Shown here piece by piece: positions 16,955 through 25,131 of a DNA stretch of 39,023 nucleotides. Position 1 is the stretch's first letter. Each line of letters starts with the position of its first letter. Below the pieces are notes generated by a model. That model searched no databases. It was not told the DNA's origin and was given only the letters and a program-made list of their open reading frames with translations. Both the position numbers and the translations under genes were made by a program. The stretch lies in assembly GCF_001426925.1 (NCBI RefSeq), contig NZ_LMFR01000011.1, positions 1 to 39,023 of the forward strand, read 5' to 3'. This DNA is from Microbacterium sp. Root53 (lineage in GTDB: Bacteria > Actinomycetota > Actinomycetes > Actinomycetales > Microbacteriaceae).

Positions 16955-17542
16955 TCAGGCGTTGACGATCAGCGACTCCGCGATCGGGCGACGCGTGCGC
17001 GGGGCGAGCTCGCGCTCGCGCAACGGCTCGGGCAGGGCGTCCAGGTCGCCGAACTCGCCCAGGGCGATCACCGAGAACGGGCGCTCGTTCTCGGGCAGCT
17101 CGAACGTCGCGGCGACGGCGGCCGGGTCGAAGCCGGTCATCTGGTGCACGACGAGGCCGTCGTGGTGCGCCTGCACGGAGAGGTGCGCGGCGGCCTGGCC
17201 GAGGTCGTAGATCGCGGTCGGGATCTCGTTGCCCTCCGCGTCGCGGACGATCGCCACCGTGACGATCAGCACGGCGGCGGCGGGCGCCCAGGCCTGGTTG
17301 AAGCCCATGAGGGTCTCGGCGATCGCGGCGTGCTCGGCCGTGCCGCGGCGCGCGACGATGAACTTCCACGGCTGCAGGTTCATGGCCGACGGCGTCCAAC
17401 GCGCGGCCTCGAGGGCGCTCGACAGCTTGCGCTCGTCGATCGGCGTCACCGGGTCGTAGGCCCGGGGGCTCCAGCGCTCGGCGAGGACGTCGAGGACGGG
17501 GTGGTCGGTGTTCGCGGTGCGGTCGAGCGTGGCAGCGCCCAT
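16955..17542 (-). CDS. nitroreductase family protein
   Basis: The 195-residue FMN-dependent oxidoreductase is of the nitroreductase fold, which reduces nitro compounds, quinones or related substrates with NAD(P)H. Family marks are ERWSPRAYDP near the N-terminus (FMN phosphate contact), AARWTPSAMNLQPWKFIV, and the mid region DLGQAAAHLSVQAHHDGL. GGAGA lies 5 nt before the ATG. It is separated by 113 bp from the upstream ABC permease gene on the same strand; a GC-rich hairpin in that gap (17593-17610) may isolate it. Substrate cannot be read from sequence. Confidence 0.88.
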   Translation of the reverse strand: MGAATLDRTANTDHPVLDVLAERWSPRAYDPVTPIDERKLSSALEAARWTPSAMNLQPWKFIVARRGTAEHAAIAETLMGFNQAWAPAAAVLIVTVAIVRDAEGNEIPTAIYDLGQAAAHLSVQAHHDGLVVHQMTGFDPAAVAATFELPENERPFSVIALGEFGDLDALPEPLRERELAPRTRRPIAESLIVNA

Positions 17543-17655
17543 GAGGGTCTCCTCGGATTCGGTGACGGTGGTCCGGGGCGCCGTTGCCCTCCGCGGGGGT
17601 GAAACCCCGCCCGGGCGATCTTATTCCCGTGAATCGATCCGGGGGGGATTCCGGG

Positions 17656-18765
17656 TCAGCCGGCCAGGGCCTCGCGGAGCCTCACGCGGCCGCCGGTGCG
17701 CAGCAGCGAGTTCTCGTAGATGCGCGCCCCGAGCGCGATCACGGCCGCGCACGTGGCGAGCATGATGCCCAGCGACAGCAGCGGCTCCCACCACTGCGCC
17801 TCGCCGAAGAACAGGCGCACCGGCATCCCGACCGGCGCGGAGAACGGCACGTACGACATCACCGTCATGACGACCGGGTTGTCGTTGAAGAAGACCACGA
17901 TCAGGTACGGGGCCATGACCAGATACGTGACCGGGCCCGTGGTCGAGCCGATGTCCTCCTGCCGCGACACCATCGCTCCCGTCGCCGCGAACAGGGCCGC
18001 GGTGAGGATGAACCCGAAGAGGAAGAACACCGCGAACCACACCACCGGCGCCCCGAGCCCGGCCAGCAGCTCGGTCTGCCCCGTGATCACGAGGCCGAGC
18101 ACCGCCACGGTGACGAGCGACAGGATCTGGCCCATGGCCAGCGCCGTGTTGCCGAGCACCTTGCCCGCCAGGAGGACGCGGGTCGGGATGGCCGAGATCA
18201 GGATCTCCACCACGCGCGTCTGCTTCTCCTCCACCACGCTCGCCGCGATCGTGGCGCCGAAGGTCATGGCGGCCAGGAAGAACACGATCCCGAAGCCGAA
18301 CGCCACGAAGTACCGGATAAGGGGGTTCATGGCATCCGGGTCCAGCAGCTCCACCTCGGGCTGCACCGCGAGCGCCTGCTGCAGGCCCGCGGGCACCTCG
18401 CTGTCGGCCACGATCGTGAGGCCCACGGGCGAGCCCGGGTCCACGACGACGGCCGCCTCGACCTCGCCGTCGCGCACGAGCCGCTCCGCCGCGGCGCGGT
18501 CGGCGACGTCGACCACCTCGACACCCGGCACCTCCTGCAGCTGTGCGGCGGCGTCGGCCGGCGCGGCGACCTCGGTCGCTTCTTCGCGACCGGCGGAGAA
18601 CCCGCCCCAGAGCACGGCGGCCAGGGCGATCAGCACCAGCAGAATCGACGACACGACGAACGTGCGGCTGCGCAGCTTCGAGCCGATCTCGCGCTCGGCG
18701 ACGAGCCAGGTGGCCTGCGTGGGGGACACCTCGACGGAGCGGCGGCGGGGCGCGGTGGCGCTCAC
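17656..18765 (-). CDS. ABC-2 type transporter permease (NatB-like)
   Basis: The 369-residue membrane protein has one N-terminal helix (FVVSSILLVLIALAAVLW), an outside domain of about 120 residues, and then five or six helices (FGFGIVFFLAAMTFG; MGQILSLVTVAVLGLVI; WFAVFFLFGFILTAALF, and others). It includes VVEEKQTRVVEILISAIPT, the conserved cytosolic loop of the NatB/ABC-2 family that contacts the ATPase. The family mostly exports Na+, drugs or peptides. The GTG start overlaps the ATPase stop by 4 bp (GTGA), so the two are translated together and form one exporter. Substrate unknown. Confidence 0.9.
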   Translation of the reverse strand: MSATAPRRRSVEVSPTQATWLVAEREIGSKLRSRTFVVSSILLVLIALAAVLWGGFSAGREEATEVAAPADAAAQLQEVPGVEVVDVADRAAAERLVRDGEVEAAVVVDPGSPVGLTIVADSEVPAGLQQALAVQPEVELLDPDAMNPLIRYFVAFGFGIVFFLAAMTFGATIAASVVEEKQTRVVEILISAIPTRVLLAGKVLGNTALAMGQILSLVTVAVLGLVITGQTELLAGLGAPVVWFAVFFLFGFILTAALFAATGAMVSRQEDIGSTTGPVTYLVMAPYLIVVFFNDNPVVMTVMSYVPFSAPVGMPVRLFFGEAQWWEPLLSLGIMLATCAAVIALGARIYENSLLRTGGRVRLREALAG

Positions 18766-19646
18766 TGGATGACCTCCTTGAAGATCTGGGCGAGCGACGG
18801 ATGCTGCGGCGCGAAGCTCGCGACGTCCCCCTGATCGACCGCGCGTCGCAGCACGCGCTGCGCGGCCTCCTCGCTCTCGGCGTCGAACACGGCGTATCCG
18901 CCGTCGAAGCGGACGACCTCGATCCCGGGCAGCTCGCGCACCCAGCCGGCGTCGCCCGCCGAGACGAGCTCGTACCGACGGCTCGCATGCGCGGCTCGCA
19001 GGGCATCGCGCGATCCGTTCGCCCGGATGGTCCCGCCCGCGATGATCACGAGGTCGTCGCACAGCCGCTCGACGACGTCGAGCTGGTGCGAGGAGAACAG
19101 CACCGCCGCACCCTGCGCCGCCCGCTCCTGCAGCACGCCGGAGACGACGTCCACGGCGAGGGGATCGAGGCCCGAGAACGGCTCGTCGAGGATCAGCACC
19201 TCGGGGTCGTGCACGAGAGCGGCCGCGATCTGGGCGCGCTGCTGGTTGCCCAGGGAGAGCGCCTCGACGTTGTCCCGGAGCCGCTCCCCCAGCCCCAGCC
19301 GCCCCAGCAGCGCCGTCGCCCGGGCGGTGGCCTCGTCCCGCGGGAACCCGTGGAGGCGGGCGAGGTAGACGATGTGCTCGAGGACCTTCATCTTCGGATA
19401 CAGCCCGCGCTCCTCCGGCATGTACCCGAAGTCGCGGCGGTCCGCGGCGGTCAGCGCCCGGCCGTCGAGCGACACCTCCCCGGCGTCGGGCGTGAGCAGG
19501 CCCAGCACGATGCGCATGGTCGTGGTCTTGCCGGCGCCGTTGCCGCCCACGAAGCCGGTCAGGCGCCCGGGCGCGACGTCGAAGGACACGTCGTCGAGCG
19601 CGCGCCTGTCGCCGTAGGTCTTGACGATCCCTCGCAGCCTGAGCAT
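18762..19646 (-). CDS. ABC transporter ATP-binding protein (NatA-like)
   Basis: The 294-residue ATPase powers the adjacent ABC-2 permease. Walker A is GGNGAGKTT, with Gly in place of the usual Pro in GPNGAGK. The signature is LSLGNQQRAQIA in place of LSGG, the Walker B site is VLILDEPFSGLDPL, and the H-loop is LFSSHQLDVV. LSLGNQQR is a recognised variant in this exporter group. The C-terminal portion of about 80 residues (from RYELVSAGD) is the usual regulatory tail. ATG 19646 follows GAGAGGGG by 7 nt. A cluster of TGTGA/TCACA half-sites lies between it and the damaged HxlR gene, which may have controlled it. Confidence 0.92.
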   Translation of the reverse strand: MLRLRGIVKTYGDRRALDDVSFDVAPGRLTGFVGGNGAGKTTTMRIVLGLLTPDAGEVSLDGRALTAADRRDFGYMPEERGLYPKMKVLEHIVYLARLHGFPRDEATARATALLGRLGLGERLRDNVEALSLGNQQRAQIAAALVHDPEVLILDEPFSGLDPLAVDVVSGVLQERAAQGAAVLFSSHQLDVVERLCDDLVIIAGGTIRANGSRDALRAAHASRRYELVSAGDAGWVRELPGIEVVRFDGGYAVFDAESEEAAQRVLRRAVDQGDVASFAPQHPSLAQIFKEVIQ

Positions 19647-19743
19647 CGCGATCCCCTCTCTCGGTGGATCACACATTACGGACGCGCGCCGCCCGGCGGA
19701 TCCCCCGCCGGACGGATCCGCCCTCTCCCCCGCGCCGCCGACA

Positions 19744-19813
19744 TCACACGCCTCCCGCGAGATCACACCCGTCCGGATGTGACGTCGCGTGTGACGTCGC
19801 GGACCGGATGTGA
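19744..19813. promoter_or_regulatory. cluster of TCACA/TGTGA half-sites in a divergent intergenic region
   Basis: TCACA occurs at 19744 and 19763, and TGTGA at 19778, 19790 and 19809. A further TCACA at 19669 lies near the ATPase start. The pair 19763-19782 is a dyad, TCACA-N10-TGTGA. The direct repeat TGTGACGTCGC is also present. The arrangement suits a dimeric regulator acting on the ABC pair, the HxlR gene, or both. Confidence 0.35.
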
Positions 19814-19827
19814 CCTCGGCGGGGGAG

Positions 19828-20465
19828 GTGATCTCGGCGCCGGAGCCCGGCGCTCAGAGACCTCGGAGCCCGGCGCTCAGAGACCTCGGAGCCAGGCCTC
19901 GGCCTCCCGCCGACTGCCGAGCTGGTCGGGGAGCGATGGGCCCTGCTCATCGTCCGCGACCTGCTCGTCGGCCCGCGCCGCTACACCGACCTGAAGCAGG
20001 GCTCCCGAGGATCCCCACCAACATCCTCAGCACCCGGCTCAAGGAGCTGCAGGAGGGCGGCGTGATCCGGCGCGTGCCGATCCCGCGGTGCGGCCTCGTG
20101 TACGAGCTGACCGACTACGGGCGCGGCCTCGAGCCCATCGTGCTCGCGCTCGGGCGCTGGGGATTCCAGCGCATGGGGGAGCCCGGCGCGGACGACGTCG
20201 TGACGCCGGACTCGCTCACGATGGCGCTGCGCACGGCGTTCGACGCCCGCGCCGTCGCTGACATGCCGCCCACGACATACGAGGTCGCGATCGGGTCTGT
20301 GGTGCTCGGCGCGCGGGTCGCCGTCGGGGAGCTCGCGGTGTGGCAGATCGCCCCTCCGGCCCCGCCGGTGGGTGGCGCGCTCCCCGCTTTCGAACCGGAC
20401 CTGCACTGCTCGAGCGGTTCGCCCTGACCTTCCATATCGATTCGGGCATGTACCGCGTCGCCTGA
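19828..20465 (+). pseudogene. HxlR-family regulator with C-terminal SCP2-like domain, multiply frameshifted
   Basis: The winged-helix core ELVGERWALLIVRDLLVG, RRYTDLKQG and then LPRIPTNILSTRLKELQEGG is clearly HxlR, but its two parts are in different frames. One C is missing at about 20002 (GGCTCCCG where GGCCTCCCG is expected). Upstream, two 23-bp tandem copies shift the frame by one in the opposite sense, so the outer frame stays open while about 45 residues of the DNA-binding domain are misread. Near the end, ALLERFALTFHID appears in yet another frame, and much of the SCP2-like domain is absent. Intact homologues have about 220 residues. It is convergent with xthA, 5 bp away. Confidence 0.7.
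19841..19886 (+). repeat. 23-bp tandem repeat, two full copies plus a 7-bp start of a third
   Basis: The unit begins CGGAGCCCGGCG and ends CAGAGACCT; copies at 19841-19863 and 19864-19886 are identical, followed by CGGAGCC at 19887-19893. Unit length is not a multiple of three; two units add 46 bp and shift the frame by one. It lies at the 5' end of the HxlR pseudogene. Confidence 0.85.
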
Positions 20466-20470
20466 CGCGG

Positions 20471-21313
20471 TCAGCCGAAGATCATCGGCACGTCGTCCTC
20501 GTCGGCCGGCTCGAGGTCGAGGTCGACGACCACCGGGACGTGGTCGCTGGGCGCGTCGCCCTTGCGCTCGTCGCGATGGATGGCCGCGCCGGTGACGGCG
20601 TCCGCGAGAGCGCGCGAACCGAGGATGAAGTCGATCCGGAGGCCCTGGTTGCGCGGGAAGCGCAGCTGCTTGTAGTCCCAGTACGTGTACCCGGTGGGAA
20701 CGAGCGGGCGCACCACGTCGGTCACGCCCGCCGCCTCGATCGCCCCGAACGCCTCGCGCTCAGCGGGGGAGACGTGGGTCGTGACGCCCTCGATCACGGC
20801 GGGATCGCCGTTGTCCGCGTCGGTCGGCGCGATGTTGAAGTCCCCCACGAGCGCGAGCGGCAGGTCCGGATGGGCCGCAAGGGTCGCACGCGTGTGCTCC
20901 TCGAGCGCCCGCAGCCAGTGGAGCTTGTACTGGTAGTGCGGGTCCTGCAGCGACCGGCCGTTGGGCACGTACAGGCTCCAGATGCGGACGCCGCTCACCG
21001 TGGCGCCCATCGCGCGCGCCTCGAGCGGCAGATCCGGGCCGTCGTGGTCCTTGAGGAACCCTGGCATGCCCGGGAAGGAATACTCCACGTCCTCGATGGG
21101 CTCGCGGCTGGCGATCGCCACGCCGTTCCACTGGTTCAGCCCGTGGGCCTCCACGTGGTAGCCGGCGGCCTCGAACTCGGCGTACGGGAACTGCTCGGGC
21201 TTGCACTTGATCTCCTGCATCGCCAGCACGTCGATGTGCTCGCGCTCGGCGAAGGCGACGATGCGCCCCACGCGGGCGCGGATCGAGTTGACGTTCCAGG
21301 TGGCGAGCCGCAT
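20471..21313 (-). CDS. xthA: exodeoxyribonuclease III (AP endonuclease)
   Basis: The 280-residue metal-dependent nuclease cuts DNA at abasic sites and removes blocked 3' ends in base-excision repair. Motifs are MRLATWNVNSIRAR at the start, LAMQEIKCKPEQF (metal-binding Glu), YVPNGRS, LVGDFNIAPTD (Asp/Asn pair) and PSDHVPVVVDLDL (Asp-His at the end). Length and motif order are standard. The ATG at 21313 has no ribosome-binding site but TAGGCT ends 7 nt upstream, so the mRNA is probably leaderless. It is divergent from pyrE across 46 bp. Confidence 0.95.
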   Translation of the reverse strand: MRLATWNVNSIRARVGRIVAFAEREHIDVLAMQEIKCKPEQFPYAEFEAAGYHVEAHGLNQWNGVAIASREPIEDVEYSFPGMPGFLKDHDGPDLPLEARAMGATVSGVRIWSLYVPNGRSLQDPHYQYKLHWLRALEEHTRATLAAHPDLPLALVGDFNIAPTDADNGDPAVIEGVTTHVSPAEREAFGAIEAAGVTDVVRPLVPTGYTYWDYKQLRFPRNQGLRIDFILGSRALADAVTGAAIHRDERKGDAPSDHVPVVVDLDLEPADEDDVPMIFG

Positions 21314-21320
21314 GGGATCC

Positions 21321-21326
21321 AGCCTA
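21321..21326 (-). promoter_or_regulatory. xthA: -10 box of a leaderless promoter for xthA
   Basis: Read on the minus strand, TAGGCT is followed by 7 nt and then the xthA ATG. It mirrors the pyrE promoter on the other strand 21 bp away, so the two starts face outward from a very compact divergent region. Confidence 0.55.
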
Positions 21327-21346
21327 GGACGGGGCGCGGACGCTCC

Positions 21347-21352
21347 TAGACT
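21347..21352 (+). promoter_or_regulatory. pyrE: -10 box of a leaderless promoter for pyrE
   Basis: TAGACT is followed by exactly 7 nt and the pyrE ATG. No Shine-Dalgarno sequence is present. Spacing equals that at cca, xthA and the acyl-CoA hydrolase gene. Confidence 0.55.
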
Positions 21353-21359
21353 TGCCGTC

Positions 21360-21935
21360 ATGGCCGCATCCACGCCCGAGCTCGAGAACGACCGCCAGGC
21401 GCTCATCCGCCTCATCCAGGACGAGGCGGTGTTCCACGGCGACTTCACGCTCTCCAGCGGCAAGAAGGCCACGTACTACGTGGACATGCGCAAGCTCACG
21501 CTGGACCACCGCGCGGCCCCCGCGATCGGCCGCATCATGCTCGACCTGATCTCGGACATCCCCGACGTGGTGGCGGTCGGCGGCCTGACGCTGGGCGCCG
21601 ACCCGATCGCGAACGCGATCATGCACGAGTCGGCCCGCACGGACCGCCCGCTCGACGCGTTCGTGGTGCGCAAGGAGCCCAAGGACCACGGCCGCGGCCG
21701 CCAGATCGAGGGCGCCGACGTCGAGGGCAGGCGGGTCGTGGTCGTCGAGGACACCTCCACGACCGGCCAGTCCGCGCTGAAGGCGGTCGAGGCGCTGCGC
21801 AAGGCGGGCGCCGAGGTCGTCGCCGTCGCCGTGATCGTCGACCGCTCCACCGGCGCGCAGGCGGCGATCGAGGCCGAGGGCCTCGAGTGGCGCGCCGCCA
21901 TCGGCCTGGCCGATCTCGGCCTCGACCCCCAGTGA
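21360..21935 (+). CDS. pyrE: orotate phosphoribosyltransferase
   Basis: The 191-residue cytosolic enzyme joins orotate and PRPP to make orotidine 5'-phosphate in pyrimidine synthesis. The N-terminal FTLSSGKKATYYVDMRKLTL binds orotate and PRPP, VGGLTLGADPIANAI and FVVRKEPKDHGRGRQIEG form the catalytic loop with its Lys, and VVVVEDTSTTGQSALKAV is the PRPP-binding loop with the Asp pair usual for type I PRTases (here ED). Full length. It is 13 bp before the ROK kinase gene on the same strand and may be cotranscribed with it, although their functions are not linked. Confidence 0.95.
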   Translation: MAASTPELENDRQALIRLIQDEAVFHGDFTLSSGKKATYYVDMRKLTLDHRAAPAIGRIMLDLISDIPDVVAVGGLTLGADPIANAIMHESARTDRPLDAFVVRKEPKDHGRGRQIEGADVEGRRVVVVEDTSTTGQSALKAVEALRKAGAEVVAVAVIVDRSTGAQAAIEAEGLEWRAAIGLADLGLDPQ

Positions 21936-21948
21936 CGGGACCGGCGCG

Positions 21949-22854
21949 ATGACCGATCGGATCGCGCTCGCCCTCGACCTGGGCGGCACCAAGCTCGAGG
22001 CGGCCCTCGTCGACGCGTCCGGAACGGTGCTCGCCGCGAGCCGCAGCCGTCGCCCCACGGGCCGCGCCGCGACCCCCGCCGATCTGGACGCGGCCATCGC
22101 GGAGACGACCGCGCACGCGCTCGCGCACCTGCCCGCGGAGGCGGAGTTCGCCGGCGTGGGCATCGGCAGCGCGGGCCCGATCGACCGCGAGACCGGCCGG
22201 ATCCGGCCCGTCAACATGCCGAACCTGCACGGCTACGACCTGATCTCCGTCGCCTCGCGCGAGGCGTCCGCCGTGCTCGGACGCGACGACTTCCCGACCC
22301 GCCGGGGGCACGACGGAGGCTGCCTGGCGCTCGCGGAGTCGTGGATCGGCGCCGCGGCGGGATCGCGCGCGTCTCTCTCGATCGTGGTGTCCACGGGTGT
22401 GGGCGGCGGGATCGTGATCGACGGGCGGCTGATCGGCGGTGCGTCCGGCAACGCGGGCCACCTGGGCCAGACCGTGATCGGCGACCTGACGCTCGAGGAG
22501 ATCGCGTCGGGGCCGGCCAGCGCCGCGTGGGCGCGCCGGCAAGGCTGGAGCGGCGAGACGGGGGAGGACCTGGCGCGCGACGCGGCCGCCGGCGACGCCA
22601 CGGCCCGGGCCGCGATCGTCCGCTCGGCCGAGACCGTCGGCCTGGGCCTCGCGAACGCCGCGACGCTGCTCGACCTCGACGTCATCGCCATCAGCGGCGG
22701 GTTCTCGCGGGTCTCGGACGACTACGTGGACCTGGTCGCCGCGGCCCTGCGCGACACGGCCGTGCTGTCGTACGCGCAGGAGACCGCGGTCGTGCGCAGC
22801 GCGCTCGGCGACGGCGGCCCGCTCGCGGGCGCCGCCGCGCTCGTCCTGCGCTGA
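21949..22854 (+). CDS. ROK-family sugar kinase
   Basis: The 301-residue cytosolic kinase phosphorylates a hexose with ATP. The ATP site ALDLGGTKLEAALVD is at the N-terminus. The sugar-binding stretch VVSTGVGGGIVIDGRLIGG continues into SGNAGHLGQTVIG. The GNAGHLG segment keeps the sugar-contacting GH pair, but the zinc-binding CxCGxxGC that normally follows is absent and replaced by DLTLEEIASGP, a known variation in actinobacterial members. Placed directly before the GH92 gene and near LacI and GH38, it probably acts on mannose or a related hexose set free by those enzymes. It is undamaged, unlike its downstream neighbour. Confidence 0.88.
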   Translation: MTDRIALALDLGGTKLEAALVDASGTVLAASRSRRPTGRAATPADLDAAIAETTAHALAHLPAEAEFAGVGIGSAGPIDRETGRIRPVNMPNLHGYDLISVASREASAVLGRDDFPTRRGHDGGCLALAESWIGAAAGSRASLSIVVSTGVGGGIVIDGRLIGGASGNAGHLGQTVIGDLTLEEIASGPASAAWARRQGWSGETGEDLARDAAAGDATARAAIVRSAETVGLGLANAATLLDLDVIAISGGFSRVSDDYVDLVAAALRDTAVLSYAQETAVVRSALGDGGPLAGAAALVLR

Positions 22855-22871
22855 CGTCGCGAACCGGCCTC

Positions 22872-25127
22872 GTGCGGCCGCGGGACGAGTTCGTGTACGA
22901 CTGGTTCCCCGTCGCGGGGGACGGCGACGACCGCTGCGCCGCGACGGCGTTCGCGCTCGAGCTCGTCTTCGACGACGGATCGACGTCTGCCCGGGGGAGC
23001 GGTCGACCAGCACGGCACCCCGCTGGACGCGGGCGCGCAGGCGGCGGCCAAGACCCACTGGGTGGATCAGTGGAACCGCCGGATCGTCGACCTCGGCCCG
23101 TTCGCCGGACGCACGATCGAGACCGTGACGGCCGTGCTGCACGGCGGCCGCGGCTTCCTGGACTCGGTCGCCGTCCGCTCCGCGGGGCCGCGCCCCGCGA
23201 CGCTCCTGGGCTGGATCGACACGCGCCGCGGCACGCACGCGTCCGACCGGTTCTCACGCGGCAACAACGCGCCGCTCGTGACGGTGCCGCACGGCGGCGT
23301 GTTCGGCATCCCGATGACGGACGCCTCGGCCGGCAACTGGCCGTATCGGTACCACGCCGACCGCGGCGACGACGCGCGCCTGGCCCTGCAGGCGTTCGCG
23401 ACCAGCCACATCCCGAGCCCGTGGATCGGCGACCGCGGCGTGTTCCAGCTGATGCCAAGCCCCCTGCGCGAGCCGGATCCGGGCCGCGCGGCGCGCGCCC
23501 TTCCGTTCGACCGCGAGAGCGAGGAGGCCGGCCCGCACCGGTACGCCGTGACGCTCGACGCCGGAGCCTCGCGGATCGACGCGCTGCTCACGGCGTCCGA
23601 CTTCGCGCTCGGGATGCGGTTCGCGGCCTCGGACGCACCGCTCTCGGTGATCGACGACCACCTGGGGGAGGTGCGGGCCGCGACCTGGACGAGCGATGCG
23701 GACGGCGTGCGCATCGACGCGCTGCTGTTCGACCACGAGGAGCGTCCCGAGCACCACGTGCACGTGCTGCTGCCGCCGGGCGAGCCGCACCTGTCCCTCG
23801 AGGGCGGGCGCCTCACGGGCTGGGTCGCGTTCGACGCCGCGACCGTGGATGCCCGCATCGGCATATCGACGATCGACGCCGCCCAGGCCCGCGCGAACCT
23901 CGAGCGGGCCGGATCCGTCGACGACATGCTCGCGGCGGCGGTCCGTCGCGGACGGGCGGGTCGGCCGCAAGGGGCTGCGTCCGGGCATCTTCCGCGGCTG
24001 GATCGACACGGCCACGCACGAGGGCATGTCCTGGACGCTCGACAACGCGATCAACGACGCGTCGGCCGCCCGGATGGCGCGCATCCTGGCGCAGCGCGAG
24101 ACGGATCCGGCGGTGCGCGAGCGCCTCGAGACCGAGGCCGACTACCTCGCCCGGCGCGGGCTCGGGTACCGCGCGGTCTTCCATCCCGAACTGGGGTTCT
24201 TCCTCGCCCGCGGTGCCGACGGCGCGTGGCGCGTGCCCGCGGCGGAGTTCGATCCGGCCGAGTGGGGGCACGACTACACCGAGACGAACGCGTGGGGCAC
24301 GGCGTTCACGGCGCCGCACGACGGGGCGGGGCTCGCGGCCCTGCACGGCGGAGAGGCCGCGCTGGCGGGGAAGCTCGACGCGTTCTTCGCGACGCCCGAG
24401 ACGGCGGATCCGTCGCTCGTCGGGTCGTACGGCTTCGTGATCCACGAGATGGACGAGGCCCGCGCCGTGCGCATGGGCATGCTGGGCCTGTCGAACCAGC
24501 CCGCCCATCACATCCCCCTGATGTACTGCTTCGCCGGCCGGCACGACGACGCGCACCGCATCGTGACCGAGGCGCGCGACCGCCTGTTCGTGGGCTCCGA
24601 GCTCGGGCAGGGGTATCCGGGCGACGAGGACAACGGCGAGATGTCGGCGTGGTACCTGTTCGCGGTGCTCGGGCTCTACCCGCTCGTGCCGGCGTCGGGC
24701 GAGGCCGAGAACCCCGGCGCGCCGTACATCGCGCGCGTCGAGATCGACGGCGCCGAGTGGACGTCCGTCACGGTGCCGCGCGCGGTCCTCGCGACGGCCT
24801 CGCGGCTGCACTTCGTGCTCGGCGACGAGCCGCGGGGCTGGGCGGCCGACACCCGCCCGCCGTCGGCGAGCACCGTGTTCGGCGTCGACGATCCGCTGCG
24901 CGACCTGCTCGCGACGGTGCCGGGATCGCCGGCGGACGACGTGGGGGAGACCCCGATCGCACTCGCCCCGGGAGAGTCGATCGACCTGCCGCTCGCCGAG
25001 CCCGCGCCCATCGGCATGTACACCGTGACGCTCGCGGGGGGAGCCCGCTCCGCGGGTCGCGCTCGCCGCGGTGCGGCTCACGGCCGTGGCCCCGCTCGAG
25101 CTCGCGCAGCTCGAGGCCTTCGCGTGA
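22872..25127 (+). pseudogene. GH92 alpha-mannosidase, frameshifted and internally deleted
   Basis: The pieces in order are an N-terminal binding-like domain (from DEFVYDWFPVAGDGDDRC; AVDQHGTPLDAGAQAA in the next frame), the GH92 N-domain (GWIDTRRGTHASDRFSRGNN; SHIPSPWIGDRGVFQLMPS) and the C-terminal half of the (alpha/alpha)6 barrel (EGMSWTLDNAINDASAARMA; GYPGDEDNGEMSAWYLF). Frame breaks lie near the G-run at 22993-22997, near 23950 and in the G-run at 25036-25041. At 23950 about 250-300 residues, including the expected WDTYR segment, are missing. The catalytic-acid position, Glu in NEPSHH of usual GH92, is Gln in SNQPAHH (codon 24497-24499). Gln there is known from an actinobacterial GH92 enzyme that releases mannose from mannose-1-phospho-6-mannose. 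Confidence 0.8.
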
Positions 25128-25131
25128 CGGC

